Assembly: GCA_964527565.1 (NCBI GenBank)
Contig: CAZGOY010000038.1
Span: forward strand, 1-33,140
Length of the DNA stretch: 33,140 nucleotides
Source: JAGXQV01 sp964527565
GTDB taxonomy: Bacteria; Pseudomonadota; Gammaproteobacteria; Burkholderiales; Sulfuricellaceae
Reading direction: 5' to 3'
The position numbers and the translations under genes were made by a program. Position 1 is the stretch's first letter, and each line of letters opens with the position of its first letter. Below the pieces are notes generated by a model. That model saw only the letters and a program-made list of their open reading frames with translations, had not been told where the DNA came from and did no database searches. Shown one piece after another: positions 7,393-15,047 of the stretch.

Positions 7393-8268
7393 ATGGCCAG
7401 CGACACTCCCCTCCGTCCCGGCGTTGCGGCCCTGACGCGCCGCCAGTTTCTCACCGACACGCTGAAAACCGCCTGTGCCGTCAGCTTGCTGGGTGCAGGC
7501 GTGGCCCTCTATTCCAAGCAGGCGCGCGCCCTGCCGCCCCTGGCCATTCGCCCGCCGGGCGCGTTGAGCGAGACCGATTTTCAGGGCGCCTGCATTCGTT
7601 GCGGCCTGTGCGTGCGCGATTGTCCGCCGCAAATCCTGGAACTGGCCAAGCCGGAGCATGAAGTCGCCACCGGCACGCCCTACTTCGTCGCGCGCACCAA
7701 ACCGTGCGAGATGTGCGTAGACATCCCCTGCGTGAAGGCCTGCCCCACCGGGGCGCTCGATCACCAGCTGACCGACATCGCCAAGGCGAAAATGGGCCTG
7801 GCGGTACTCATCGACCATGAAACCTGCCTCAATTATCTGGGCCTGCGCTGCGATGTGTGCTATCGCGTGTGCCCCCTGATGGGCAAGGCGATCACCCTGG
7901 AAATGCAGCGCAACCCGCGCACCAACAAACACGCCCTGTTCCTGCCCACGGTGCATTCCAACGCCTGCACCGGCTGCGGCATCTGCGAGAAGGCTTGCGT
8001 GCTGGACGAAGCGGCTATCCGCGTCTATCCCATCAAGCTGGCCAAGGGCGAACTGGGCCGCCACTATCGCCTGGGCTGGGAAGAAAAGGACAAAGCCGGC
8101 AAGAGCCTGGTTACGCCGGATGCCGAACACCAGTACAACCTGCCGGAAGGCATGAAATACGAACATGGACGCGGGCTGAACCCGGACGGGCCGCCTTCTG
8201 CTCCCGACGTGGCGCCACCTGGCGCGCAAGGTGGGTTTCCCAAGGGGCTCCAGGGAGATAAATTATGA
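7393..8268 (+). CDS. napG: NapG, Tat-exported tetra-[4Fe-4S] ferredoxin
   Basis: A 291-residue MauM/NapG-type periplasmic iron-sulfur protein that with NapH passes electrons from quinol towards periplasmic nitrate reductase. A twin-arginine signal is present (LTRRQFLTD, Arg16-Arg17, followed by a hydrophobic stretch and ARA). Four cysteine clusters are visible: CIRCGLCVRDCP (67-78), CEMCVDIPCVKACP (105-118), CLNYLGLRCDVCYRVCP (145-161) and CTGCGICEKAC (192-202). The C-terminal ~50 residues are Gly/Pro-rich. It overlaps napH by ATGA (8265-8268), supporting translational coupling. Confidence 0.93.
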   Translation: MASDTPLRPGVAALTRRQFLTDTLKTACAVSLLGAGVALYSKQARALPPLAIRPPGALSETDFQGACIRCGLCVRDCPPQILELAKPEHEVATGTPYFVARTKPCEMCVDIPCVKACPTGALDHQLTDIAKAKMGLAVLIDHETCLNYLGLRCDVCYRVCPLMGKAITLEMQRNPRTNKHALFLPTVHSNACTGCGICEKACVLDEAAIRVYPIKLAKGELGRHYRLGWEEKDKAGKSLVTPDAEHQYNLPEGMKYEHGRGLNPDGPPSAPDVAPPGAQGGFPKGLQGDKL

Positions 8269-9110
8269 TCGCCGCCAATAAGGTCGGCGCTGAAGCCGTC
8301 GTCGCCAAGGGCTGGCTGGCCGCTCACAAATGGTTGTTGTTGCGCCGCGTTTCGCAACTGGGCATTCTGGCCTTGTTCCTGCTCGGCCCCCTGGCCGGAG
8401 TATGGATCGTCAAGGGCAACCTTTCTTATAGCCTGACGCTCGATATTTTGCCGCTGACCGATCCCTATGTGCTGCTGCAATCCCTGCTCACCGGCCATGT
8501 GCCGGAAAAACTGGCGCTGGTCGGCGTGGTCATCGTGCTGGTGTTCTATTTTCTGGTGGGCGGGCGCGCCTTCTGCTCGTGGGTATGCCCGGTCAACCTG
8601 GTTACCGATGCCGCCGCCTGGCTGCGCGGACGCCTGGGCATCCGCAACAGCGCGCATATCTCGCGCAAGACGCGCTACTGGGTGCTGGCGATGACGCTGA
8701 TCCTGGCGCTGTTCACCGGCACCATCGCCTGGGAATTGCTCAACCCGGTTTCCATGCTGCACCGCGGCCTGATTTTCGGCCTGGGCACGGCGTGGGCGGT
8801 GGTGCTGGCGGTATTCCTTTTCGACCTGCTGATCCGCGAAAACGGCTGGTGCGGCCATGTCTGCCCGGTCGGCGCGTTCTATAGCCTGCTCGGCAAATGG
8901 AGCCCGCTGCGCGTCTCTGCCGTCAAGCGCCGCGACTGCGACGACTGCATGGACTGTTTTGCCGTGTGCCCGGAGCCGCACGTCATCAAGCCCGCGCTCA
9001 AGGGCGAAGGCAAGGGCGTCGGCCCGGTGATCCTCTCTCCCAACTGCACCAACTGCGGGCGCTGCATCGACGTGTGCGCCAAGGACGTTTTCCGCTTCGG
9101 CGGACGCTGA
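8265..9110 (+). CDS. napH: NapH, membrane quinol dehydrogenase ferredoxin
   Basis: 281 residues; integral membrane partner of NapG. Hydrophobic segments lie near residues 31-49, 84-99, 139-157 and 174-190. Two CxxxCP motifs (FCSWVCPV 103-110, WCGHVCPV 195-202) and two C-terminal ferredoxin clusters (CDDCMDCFAVCP 225-236, CTNCGRCIDVC 261-271) match NapH exactly. NapH oxidises menaquinol/ubiquinol and hands electrons to NapG. No nap gene follows; the next gene is a convergent pseudopilin gene. Without napA and napB in the window the electron acceptor is unknown: either those genes are elsewhere or NapGH serves another periplasmic reductase. Confidence 0.92.
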   Translation: MIAANKVGAEAVVAKGWLAAHKWLLLRRVSQLGILALFLLGPLAGVWIVKGNLSYSLTLDILPLTDPYVLLQSLLTGHVPEKLALVGVVIVLVFYFLVGGRAFCSWVCPVNLVTDAAAWLRGRLGIRNSAHISRKTRYWVLAMTLILALFTGTIAWELLNPVSMLHRGLIFGLGTAWAVVLAVFLFDLLIRENGWCGHVCPVGAFYSLLGKWSPLRVSAVKRRDCDDCMDCFAVCPEPHVIKPALKGEGKGVGPVILSPNCTNCGRCIDVCAKDVFRFGGR

Positions 9111-9164
9111 AAGCCGTTCGCCGCTCACCGACCCCGCAGGTGCTCACCCTTGCTTTTGCCGGTG

Positions 9165-9185
9165 AACCCAGGCGGGAGGTTTTTT
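9165..9185 (+). terminator. Possible weak Rho-independent terminator after napH
   Basis: A short hairpin AACCC-AGGC-GGGAGG is followed by six T residues (9180-9185), about 55 bp after the napH stop. The stem is only three strong pairs, so the call is tentative. The rest of 9111-9341 shows no gene I can support. Confidence 0.3.
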
Positions 9186-9341
9186 CTCCCCAGCGCCTTG
9201 GCTTTTTCGCTGGCTTTACCGTTCAGAACGCCCGGCATTTCCCGCGCGCCGTTACAACCGGCTGTCGTATAGTTGTGCTGATAAACCTGCCTGTGTCGCC
9301 GCCATCCCCGATCCCGGTGAATGTCCCATATAGCAGCAGCA

Positions 9342-10103
9342 TTACAAGGCGACGGCATAGAAATCCACCGCGCCATTGGCGCCGCAGGCATTGCCAATGG
9401 CGCGGCCAGTGGTGGCAACGCCATCATCAACCTTGTTATCTACTTCATTAACCATATCGCAGGGTAGGTTCGCAATAATGATGACGTTGCGAACAGATGG
9501 ATTGCCATAGCCCGCTATAAGCCCGGAGGCAGTTGCATTTGAGGCAAGATGCACGCCACCAAAAGTAGTTCTGATGCGGCGTTGCGGCTCGCTGCTGTTT
9601 ATTTTTCCCAACAACCCGGCGTTGTAAAGCTGCCAAGGGGCTTCCGCCACTTCAGAACCCGCTGCGGCTAGCCCTTGAGCGTTGATTGTTCCATCTATGC
9701 TGCCATCGCCATTTCCACCGGGAGGGGCAACATTGGCGATGTCGCCTGCGTTGACCGGAAAATCGCCGGGCAGGTAATTGTAACGCTGCTTGAAATAAGC
9801 GCTAGCGGTGCGCAGATCATCGACGATGGCGACGATGTCCTTCGCCTGCATGCCACTAATCAGGCTCCGGCTGTTAAGGATGCCACCCAGAATGAGGCCG
9901 ACAATGACCAAGACGATAGCCATTTCGACCAGCGTGAAGCCCCCCTGTTTTATCCCGAAGATTTCATAAGTTTTGACAAACTCTGTGGGAGCGGCCTTGG
10001 CCGCGAGATTTTGACTTTTCCGCACCGGAAGCGAAGAGCTCGCGGCCAAGGCCGCTCCCACGGGGCTTGGTGATTTTTTATGAAATATCCGGGTTATATT
10101 CAT
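9342..10103 (-). CDS. Pseudopilin with type III (prepilin) signal, leader interrupted by mobile repeat
   Basis: 253 residues. The prepilin peptidase site is GG|FTLVEMAIVLVIVGLILGGIL (Gly55|Phe56, Glu60 at +5), followed by a typical pseudopilin stalk and globular domain with FKQRYNYLPGDFPVNAGD. The start ATG 10103 overlaps the stop of the upstream 64-residue gene (ATGA), which fixes it. The leader is 55 residues instead of the usual 5-20, because residues 4-51 derive from a 140-bp mobile repeat plus its 4-bp target duplication. Removing them gives MNIKQGG|FTLVE, a normal leader. Probably a minor pilin or type II secretion-like pseudopilin, exported to the inner membrane. Whether the extended leader is still processed is unknown. 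Confidence 0.85.
   Translation of the reverse strand: MNITRIFHKKSPSPVGAALAASSSLPVRKSQNLAAKAAPTEFVKTYEIFGIKQGGFTLVEMAIVLVIVGLILGGILNSRSLISGMQAKDIVAIVDDLRTASAYFKQRYNYLPGDFPVNAGDIANVAPPGGNGDGSIDGTINAQGLAAAGSEVAEAPWQLYNAGLLGKINSSEPQRRIRTTFGGVHLASNATASGLIAGYGNPSVRNVIIIANLPCDMVNEVDNKVDDGVATTGRAIGNACGANGAVDFYAVAL
9954..10093 (-). mobile_element. Non-autonomous mobile repeat, copy 1 (140 bp, TSD TTAT)
   Basis: Ends are inverted repeats: CCCGAAGATTTCATAA at 9954 and, on the other strand, CCCGGATATTTCATAA from 10093. Flanked by perfect duplications TTAT at 9950-9953 and 10094-10097. Inside are two REP-like hairpins in opposite orientation with stem GCGGCC-TT-GGCCGC. Compared with copies 2 and 3 this copy is inverted on the window, but in the same orientation relative to its host gene. 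One frame is open across it and encodes FHKKSPSPVGA...RKSQNLAAK...YEIFG within the pseudopilin leader. No transposase is encoded. Confidence 0.9.
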
Positions 10104-10294
10104 GGCTTGTCGCGTTGCAGGGCGTGGGCGAAGAGCGTGATGCACCAGGTCGCAGCCAGTGCGGTAAGCGCAGCTGCGCCCAGAACTTCCCAGATATTGC
10201 GCTGGGCGATCAAGGCCGGGGCGGCGGCGATCCACACGAGCAGCAGCAGGGTGGCTGGGGCGAGATAGAGGGTGTGTTTTAGACGGATTTTCAT
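10100..10294 (-). CDS. Small membrane protein in the pseudopilin operon
   Basis: 64 residues, not recognised as a named family. It has a basic N-terminus (MKIRLKH) and two hydrophobic segments (about 9-30 and 36-58) ending in a charged tail, so it is probably an inner-membrane protein with both termini on the same side. It starts 7 bp after the upstream pseudopilin stop and overlaps the downstream pseudopilin start by ATGA. The tight spacing on both sides suggests it works with the two pseudopilins. No strong ribosome binding site; AAGG lies six bases upstream. Confidence 0.7.
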   Translation of the reverse strand: MKIRLKHTLYLAPATLLLLVWIAAAPALIAQRNIWEVLGAAALTALAATWCITLFAHALQRDKP

Positions 10295-10301
10295 GGGAAC
10301 C

Positions 10302-11180
10302 TTATGGACAAGCTGCAGGAGTGGCACCGATTGGAATTGCAACCGGTGCGCATCCTGCGGCGGGGGCAGCGCAATAGGCTTGGCAAGTTCCAATAAGTGT
10401 TCTTTCAGTTATCAGCGGCTGCAACAAATCCTGCGGCGTCATGTAGGCCACCAGGTCGTCGTAAGCGCCGCCGGTTGCGGCTGCGTCATCGGTGACGGGG
10501 CGACGGACAAAGGTTGTTGAACCGATGGTTGCGTTGGTAAGTTCGTCTCCAGCAGCTCCCGCAATTCGTCCTGCCGCCTTGGTCGTCTTGGCTCCTAATC
10601 CATTCTTGCCGTGCGATAGGATGACGACGATGGCGTTGCGCGATTCTGGATTAAGGCCGGGGGCAGGGTCTCGGTTCTGGATCAAGAGGGTCTGAAAGCC
10701 AGCTACGGTTGTGGTAGAAGTGAGGCTCCTAATATCGAATGCTCCGCCCCCAGCGTTGATAGTCCAGTTTTGGTTTGCATTTACGTGTAGAGGTGGCGCG
10801 CCGACAGGTGGTGTGACTGCGGGTAGATTGACGTTAGCCACCCGATAGGTAAATAGATTGCCCCATCCATCTTGTGCTGCGTCGCGGGGAAGCCCAAGGG
10901 TATGCCATGGAATGACCCCGTAGCCTGCCGCTGCAGCGCATGGAGTTACTTCCAACCCCACAGCAACGCCAGCAACGTTATCCGGGCACGGTAGCCTGCC
11001 ATTGGTCCGCAAAAATCCAATCAGCGCGACTTTGATCTGCTCCTGCTTCGCCTTGGTTTCGCTGTAAGCCGCATTGTCCAAATTCGCGGTAACCATTTTT
11101 AGCCCCATGGTCATGGCAATGCCCATGATAAGCACTACAACTGCCATTTCAGCCAGGGTAAAACCGCGTCGGGGGTTCAT
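10302..11180 (-). CDS. Pseudopilin/prepilin-type protein
   Basis: 292 residues with an ordinary short prepilin leader: MNPRRG|FTLAEMAVVVLIMGIAMTMGL (Gly6|Phe7, Glu11 at +5). The mature part has a long alpha-helical stalk followed by a Gly/Thr/Pro-rich globular region and ends with several cysteines (TCQAYCAAPAAGC...CP) that could form disulfides. It is the first gene of a three-gene minus-strand operon. Family members occur as minor pseudopilins of type IV pilus or type II secretion-like systems in betaproteobacteria; the specific machine cannot be named from this window, although pilU lies 9 kb away. Confidence 0.85.
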   Translation of the reverse strand: MNPRRGFTLAEMAVVVLIMGIAMTMGLKMVTANLDNAAYSETKAKQEQIKVALIGFLRTNGRLPCPDNVAGVAVGLEVTPCAAAAGYGVIPWHTLGLPRDAAQDGWGNLFTYRVANVNLPAVTPPVGAPPLHVNANQNWTINAGGGAFDIRSLTSTTTVAGFQTLLIQNRDPAPGLNPESRNAIVVILSHGKNGLGAKTTKAAGRIAGAAGDELTNATIGSTTFVRRPVTDDAAATGGAYDDLVAYMTPQDLLQPLITERTLIGTCQAYCAAPAAGCAPVAIPIGATPAACP

Positions 11181-11292
11181 TGTTTTGGGGACTCCAAACC
11201 TTTGTAAGACAACCTTTTGCCCTGAGATGTTGTCACTGGTTACCCAATAATAGGAACCGCAAATTACTTTTTATTCGCCGGGTTTCCAGAAT

Positions 11293-11697
11293 ATGGAAGC
11301 CATGAGTGAAAAAGAGGCTTTTGGAAGTCGTTTACTGGATGTGCTGGAGCAGGCGGGCGTGCAGGCGAGAAGTCCCACCCGGCTGGCGCTGGAATTCAAC
11401 TTGCGCTACTGGGGCAGGCCGGTTACGACCCAGGCTGTGCGGAAATGGATTTCAGGAAAGGCGATTCCGTCACAGGACAAGATAACGGTTTTGGCAAAAT
11501 GGTTGGATGTATCAACGGAATGGCTGCCCTTCGGCGAAGGCAGCACCCATGTAAACGTCCACCAAGCCCGGCAGGACGCACCGGGCTACCATGTTCAGGA
11601 CGTTGAGCTATTTCGCGATTTCACCCTGCTGAATGACGAGCACAAGCAAATAGTCCGGGAGTTGGTGCTGACGCTGAAACGGATCGAACGTACCTGA
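11293..11697 (+). CDS. XRE-type helix-turn-helix regulator
   Basis: 134 residues (131 from the second ATG at 11302). The N-terminal ~75 residues hold a Cro/CI-like helix-turn-helix: LALEFNLRYWGRPVTTQAVRKWISGKAIPSQDKITVLAKWLDVSTEWL. The C-terminus is a short acidic-then-helical segment (VELFRDFTLLNDEHKQIVRELVLTLKRI) that could dimerise. It is divergent from the pseudopilin operon across 112 bp of AT-rich intergenic DNA and could regulate it; that is inference. Its stop codon is the first codon of the 33-bp hairpin repeat that separates it from mqsR. Confidence 0.82.
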   Translation: MEAMSEKEAFGSRLLDVLEQAGVQARSPTRLALEFNLRYWGRPVTTQAVRKWISGKAIPSQDKITVLAKWLDVSTEWLPFGEGSTHVNVHQARQDAPGYHVQDVELFRDFTLLNDEHKQIVRELVLTLKRIERT

Positions 11698-11727
11698 AGG
11701 GGGGAACCACATAGTGTGATTGCCCTG
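11695..11727. repeat. 33-bp hairpin repeat, copy a
   Basis: Reads TGAAGGGGGGAACCACATAG then TGTGATTGCCCTG and matches 26410-26442 at 31 of 33 positions. The core is an imperfect palindrome AAYCACA-TAG-TGYGATT bracketed by G and C runs. It lies between the XRE gene and mqsR. Confidence 0.75.
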
Positions 11728-11729
11728 AC

Positions 11730-12086
11730 ATGTGGAACTTGTCAGATTGCCTATATTTAGCAGAGTGCTATGATTCGCGTATAGAAAAGAAAAAGCCGCA
11801 TTATTCGCTGGAACTGGTCAAGCGCTTGGTTGCAGAGGAGGGGCGCGACCCGTTTACCCAAAGCGCCAAGAACGGTGCAGCGGAAATGGGCTTGGATGCA
11901 AGTGAGTTGCGCGGAATTGTGGCGGGTCTTGCCATGCAGGATTTTTTCAAGAGCATGACCACGCGCGGCAGCAGCCGGATATGGCAAGACGTATACCGCC
12001 CTGTTACTCGTCTGGGTGCGGCTTACGTCAAGGTGACGGTTAACCCGGCGGAAAATCTGATCGTAGTGTCTTTCAAGGGGTTGTGA
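11730..12086 (+). CDS. mqsR: MqsR-family toxin (GCU-specific mRNA interferase)
   Basis: 118 residues from the only in-frame ATG. From about residue 20 it matches E. coli MqsR throughout: KKPHYSLELVKRLV, MQDFFKSMTT, IWQDVYRP, AYVKVTV and VVSFKGL. The RNase residues known from E. coli (Lys56, Gln68, Tyr81, Lys96) correspond to Lys74, Gln86, Tyr99 and Lys116, all present, so the toxin looks active. The ~19 extra N-terminal residues are not family-typical; a downstream non-ATG start is possible. Toxin-first order with mqsA two bases after its stop is the standard MqsRA layout. E. coli MqsR is a ribosome-independent RelE-fold endoribonuclease that affects persistence. Confidence 0.93.
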   Translation: MWNLSDCLYLAECYDSRIEKKKPHYSLELVKRLVAEEGRDPFTQSAKNGAAEMGLDASELRGIVAGLAMQDFFKSMTTRGSSRIWQDVYRPVTRLGAAYVKVTVNPAENLIVVSFKGL

Positions 12087-12088
12087 AT

Positions 12089-12487
12089 ATGAAAAAGATG
12101 AAATGCCCGGCCTGCGGCGGCAAAATGACGCGGGCAATTCAGGATTTGCATTACGTCTATAAAGGGGTGCATCTGGTTGTCCCGGCGCTGGATGCGCTAG
12201 TGTGCGATGTCTGCAGAGAAGCACTATTTGCCACGCCGGAAGATGGCGCGCGTTACGATGCTGCCATCCGCACCCATATTGCCGCTGTGAATCTGAATAG
12301 TGCGCCGGATTTGCGTGCCATTCGCAAACGGCTGAAGCTGACCCAGGCGGAAGCGGGGCGCATTTTTGGTGGCGGAGTTACTGCCTTTTCACGCTATGAG
12401 CGCGGCGAAGTCAAGCCGCCCGTGGCGCTGGTAAAGTTTTTTCAGGTGCTAGACCGGCACCCCGATCTGCTGGCCGAATTGAAATAA
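12089..12487 (+). CDS. mqsA: MqsA-family antitoxin and repressor
   Basis: 132 residues. The N-terminal zinc domain has CPAC (Cys6, Cys9) and CDVC (Cys39, Cys42); the C-terminal HTH covers about 73-125 with LTQAEAGRIFGGGVTAFSRYERGEVKPP. I chose ATG 12089 because AAGGGG lies 8 bp upstream; GTG 12083 would overlap the mqsR stop. In E. coli MqsA the DNA contacts are Asn97 and Arg101; here the first is Thr98 and the second Arg102, so operator preference may differ. No AACCT-N3-AGGTT palindrome like the E. coli site was found upstream. Confidence 0.93.
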   Translation: MKKMKCPACGGKMTRAIQDLHYVYKGVHLVVPALDALVCDVCREALFATPEDGARYDAAIRTHIAAVNLNSAPDLRAIRKRLKLTQAEAGRIFGGGVTAFSRYERGEVKPPVALVKFFQVLDRHPDLLAELK

Positions 12488-12499
12488 TCGACTTCCAGG

Positions 12500-12841
12500 C
12501 TATTCCACTTCCAGTTCGGTGACGCGCATTTCCGTGCCGCCGCTCACCGTCACCCGGTAGCCGCCGCAGTGCAGACAGGGTTCATAGCGCGCCGCCACGG
12601 GAATTTCGCGGGAGCAGTCCAGGCACCAGCCGCGCCCCGGCGTCTGTTCGATCTTTAGCTGCGCGCCCTCGGCGATGCCGCCGCGCGTCACCGCATCGAA
12701 ACAAAAACGCATCGCTTCGACTTCGACCCCGGCCAATTGGCCGATTTCCAGCCACACCGTTTTCACTCGCGTGAAGGCGTTCTTCGCCGCACTGTCTTCG
12801 ATGAGCTGGACGATGCCTTCGGCAAGCGACATTTCATGCAT
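12500..12841 (-). CDS. hypA: HypA, nickel metallochaperone
   Basis: 113 residues. It begins MHEMSLAEGI, with the nickel-binding His2 and Glu3 at the required positions, and has the zinc site CxxC (WCLDCS) and CxxC (CLHCGG) in the C-terminal half. HypA delivers Ni to [NiFe]-hydrogenase precursors or urease together with HypB. No other hyp or hydrogenase gene is in the window. It overlaps the 3' end of the glcD-like gene by 8 bp at the end of the long minus-strand operon, an unusual place for hypA. The Ni/Co uptake operon 14 kb away is a plausible functional partner, but this is only inference. Confidence 0.93.
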   Translation of the reverse strand: MHEMSLAEGIVQLIEDSAAKNAFTRVKTVWLEIGQLAGVEVEAMRFCFDAVTRGGIAEGAQLKIEQTPGRGWCLDCSREIPVAARYEPCLHCGGYRVTVSGGTEMRVTELEVE

Positions 12842-14231
12842 GGGCCGCAGCCTCCGTTTCATCGGGGAACAGCTTGCCGGGATTGAGGATGTTGCCGGGG
12901 TCGAACACTCGCTTGATGCCGCGCATCAGGCTGAGCGCGGCGGGGTCGATTTCCCGACCGACGAAGGCGCGCTTTTCGCGCCCCACGCCGTGTTCGCCGG
13001 ACAGCGTGCCGCCGAGACGCAGCACTAGGTCGAAGACTTCGCCCAGGCAGGTTTCGGCACGCCGCATTTCGTCCGCATTGTCCGGGTGCGCCAGCAGGTT
13101 GACGTGAATATTGCCGTTGCCGGCATGGCCGAAATTGACGTTGGCAATCTGGTGGTTATCGCTCAGTTGCCGCAGCCCGCGCAGCAGTTCCGGTAGGTGC
13201 GAGACCGGCACGGCGATGTCCTCGTTGATCTTGCGCGGCGCGATGTCGCGCAGCAGCGGCGAAAGCGCCTTGCGTGCTGCCCACAGCGAGGCGGTGTCCG
13301 CCACCGCGCCCGCCTGGATCAGGCCGGGCGTGCGGCAGGCTTCGAGAATGCGCGCGGTGGCGCCGTCAATGCCGACTTGCGCGCCGTCCACCTCGATCAT
13401 CAGCATGGCGCGCGTCTCGTCCGGCAACATGCCGGGGTGGCGGGTGCGGATCAGGTCGAGTGAAGCGTCGTCGAGGAATTCCAGGGCGCTGGGGGTGAAG
13501 GGTTGCGCCATGATGGCGGCGATGGCCTGGGCGCAGCCCTCGATGTCGCGGTAGTGCGCGGTCAGCCCGCCCACCGCCTGCGGCAGCGGCGTGAGCTTGA
13601 GGGTGGCCTCGGTAATCACCGCCAGCGTGCCCTCCGAGCCGATGATGAGGCGCGTGAGGTCGTAGCCCACCACGCCTTTGGTGGTATAGCAGCCGGTACG
13701 GATCAGTTCGCCCGCGCCGCTGACGGCCTGCAATCCCAGCACGTGGTCGCGGGTGACGCCGTATTTGACCGCATGCGGCCCGGCGGCGCAGGTGGCGAGG
13801 TTGCCGCCGACGGAACAATAGGCGGCGCTGGAGGGGTCGGGCGGCCAGAAAAATCCGTGCGCACGGGCGGCTTCCTGGATTTCTTGGTTGAGCACGCCGG
13901 GTTCGGCGACGATCACGCGGTTGGCCGGGTCGATCTTGACGATGCGGCGCATGCGTTCCAGCGACAGCGCCACGCCGCCGCGCTCGGGCACGCTGCCGCC
14001 CGCAGTGCCGGTGCCGCGCCCGCGCGCGGTGAGCGGCACGCCGTGGGCGCGGCACAGCCGCACCGTCTCCTGAACCTGGCGGGCATCCGTGGCAAAAGCG
14101 ACTGCCTGCGGCGGAAAAACCTTGCGGCTGTTGTCGTAGCCGTAGGCGTAGCAGTCCGCAGCGTCGGTCAGCAGCTTACCCTTGCCGAGCAGGGTTTCGA
14201 GGGCGGCAAGAAAGGCGGACGGCAAGCTCAC
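12834..14231 (-). CDS. GlcD-type FAD-linked oxidase (glycolate / D-lactate dehydrogenase)
   Basis: 465 residues. An N-terminal FAD-binding PCMH domain (QAVAFATDARQVQETVRLC..., GRGTGTAGG at about 69-77, and the flavin loop VGGNLATCAAGPHAVKYG) is followed by the C-terminal FAD-oxidase domain with NVNFGHAGNGNIHVN and LSGEHGVGREKR. These match GlcD/Dld-type 2-hydroxyacid dehydrogenases that feed electrons to the quinone pool; the substrate (D-lactate or glycolate) is not decidable. The GTG at 14231 overlaps the stop of the upstream gene (GTGA) and gives a normal length; upstream reading would run into that gene in another frame. No glcE/glcF genes are adjacent, so a stand-alone D-lactate dehydrogenase is more likely. 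Confidence 0.88.
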   Translation of the reverse strand: MSLPSAFLAALETLLGKGKLLTDAADCYAYGYDNSRKVFPPQAVAFATDARQVQETVRLCRAHGVPLTARGRGTGTAGGSVPERGGVALSLERMRRIVKIDPANRVIVAEPGVLNQEIQEAARAHGFFWPPDPSSAAYCSVGGNLATCAAGPHAVKYGVTRDHVLGLQAVSGAGELIRTGCYTTKGVVGYDLTRLIIGSEGTLAVITEATLKLTPLPQAVGGLTAHYRDIEGCAQAIAAIMAQPFTPSALEFLDDASLDLIRTRHPGMLPDETRAMLMIEVDGAQVGIDGATARILEACRTPGLIQAGAVADTASLWAARKALSPLLRDIAPRKINEDIAVPVSHLPELLRGLRQLSDNHQIANVNFGHAGNGNIHVNLLAHPDNADEMRRAETCLGEVFDLVLRLGGTLSGEHGVGREKRAFVGREIDPAALSLMRGIKRVFDPGNILNPGKLFPDETEAAAHA

Positions 14232-15037
14232 TGCTGGGGCGCATCCGCTGGCACCGGCTTGACGCGCGCCAGCACCTTGCCGCTCAAGTGGTCGTAAAAC
14301 CACACTTCCAGCAGTTCGGCGTAAAGATAGCGTTTCTTCAACCAAAAATCGTAGGGCGCGGAAGCGGTGGCTTTCCAGAAGGTGCTGCTTTGCGCGTGAA
14401 ACGGCGGGATCAGGCGGCACACCGCCAGCATGCGCAGGGTGTCGCTTTTCAGCAGCTTGACGGCCTCCTCGCGCGCCACCGGAATGCGGGCGCTGAAACC
14501 GGCTTCGTCGTCGAGGGTGCGCGGATAGAAATCGTAGAGGTTGGCGAAGGCCAGCATGAATTCGTATTTCCAAATGCCCTCCGCCTGCCGGTCAATCGTG
14601 TAATCCTTGAGCATCAGCGACTTGTAACGGTAATAGTCTTCCGTTTGCGGGTCGGCTTGAGGATTCCAGTTCCAGCCTTCGGTAATCTGGTTGCCGCTCA
14701 TCACGTAGCGCAGTTCAAGCTGCCTTTCCAGCTTGTTGTAGCCGCGCTGCCAGTTGGCGGCGGACTCCAGTTCGACGCTAAAAGCGAACAGGCCGTCGCG
14801 CCGCAAGCTGCCCGGCAAGGCGGCATTTTCCCCGGCAGCGGAAAATGCCGTGTAAATGCCTTCGGCGTCGTGCCCCGCGAAGCGCGGCGGCAGCACCCCC
14901 GCCGCAACGAAAGGGGCGGCGGCGTATTCGGGCATGGCCGGCGCGCGCAGTTGCGCCGCCGGCGCCAGCGTCACCTCGGCGGCGATGGCGGCAAGCGGGC
15001 AAAGCAGGGCGAACAGGAGCGAAAACAGGCGTTTCAT
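14228..15037 (-). CDS. Exported protein of unknown function
   Basis: 269 residues, family not recognised. It starts with a clear Sec signal peptide (MKRLFSLLFALLCPLAAIAA|EV), so the mature protein is periplasmic or outer-membrane associated. The body is rich in aromatic residues, with Tyr/Trp/Phe-dense patches such as GWNWNPQADPQTEDYYRYKSL and FANLYDFYPRTLDDE, and no obvious cysteine pairs or catalytic motif. It lies 10 bp after rfaE2 and overlaps the glcD-like start by GTGA, so it belongs to the cell-envelope/housekeeping operon. Confidence 0.75.
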   Translation of the reverse strand: MKRLFSLLFALLCPLAAIAAEVTLAPAAQLRAPAMPEYAAAPFVAAGVLPPRFAGHDAEGIYTAFSAAGENAALPGSLRRDGLFAFSVELESAANWQRGYNKLERQLELRYVMSGNQITEGWNWNPQADPQTEDYYRYKSLMLKDYTIDRQAEGIWKYEFMLAFANLYDFYPRTLDDEAGFSARIPVAREEAVKLLKSDTLRMLAVCRLIPPFHAQSSTFWKATASAPYDFWLKKRYLYAELLEVWFYDHLSGKVLARVKPVPADAPQQ

Positions 15038-15047
15038 GGCAAAACCT

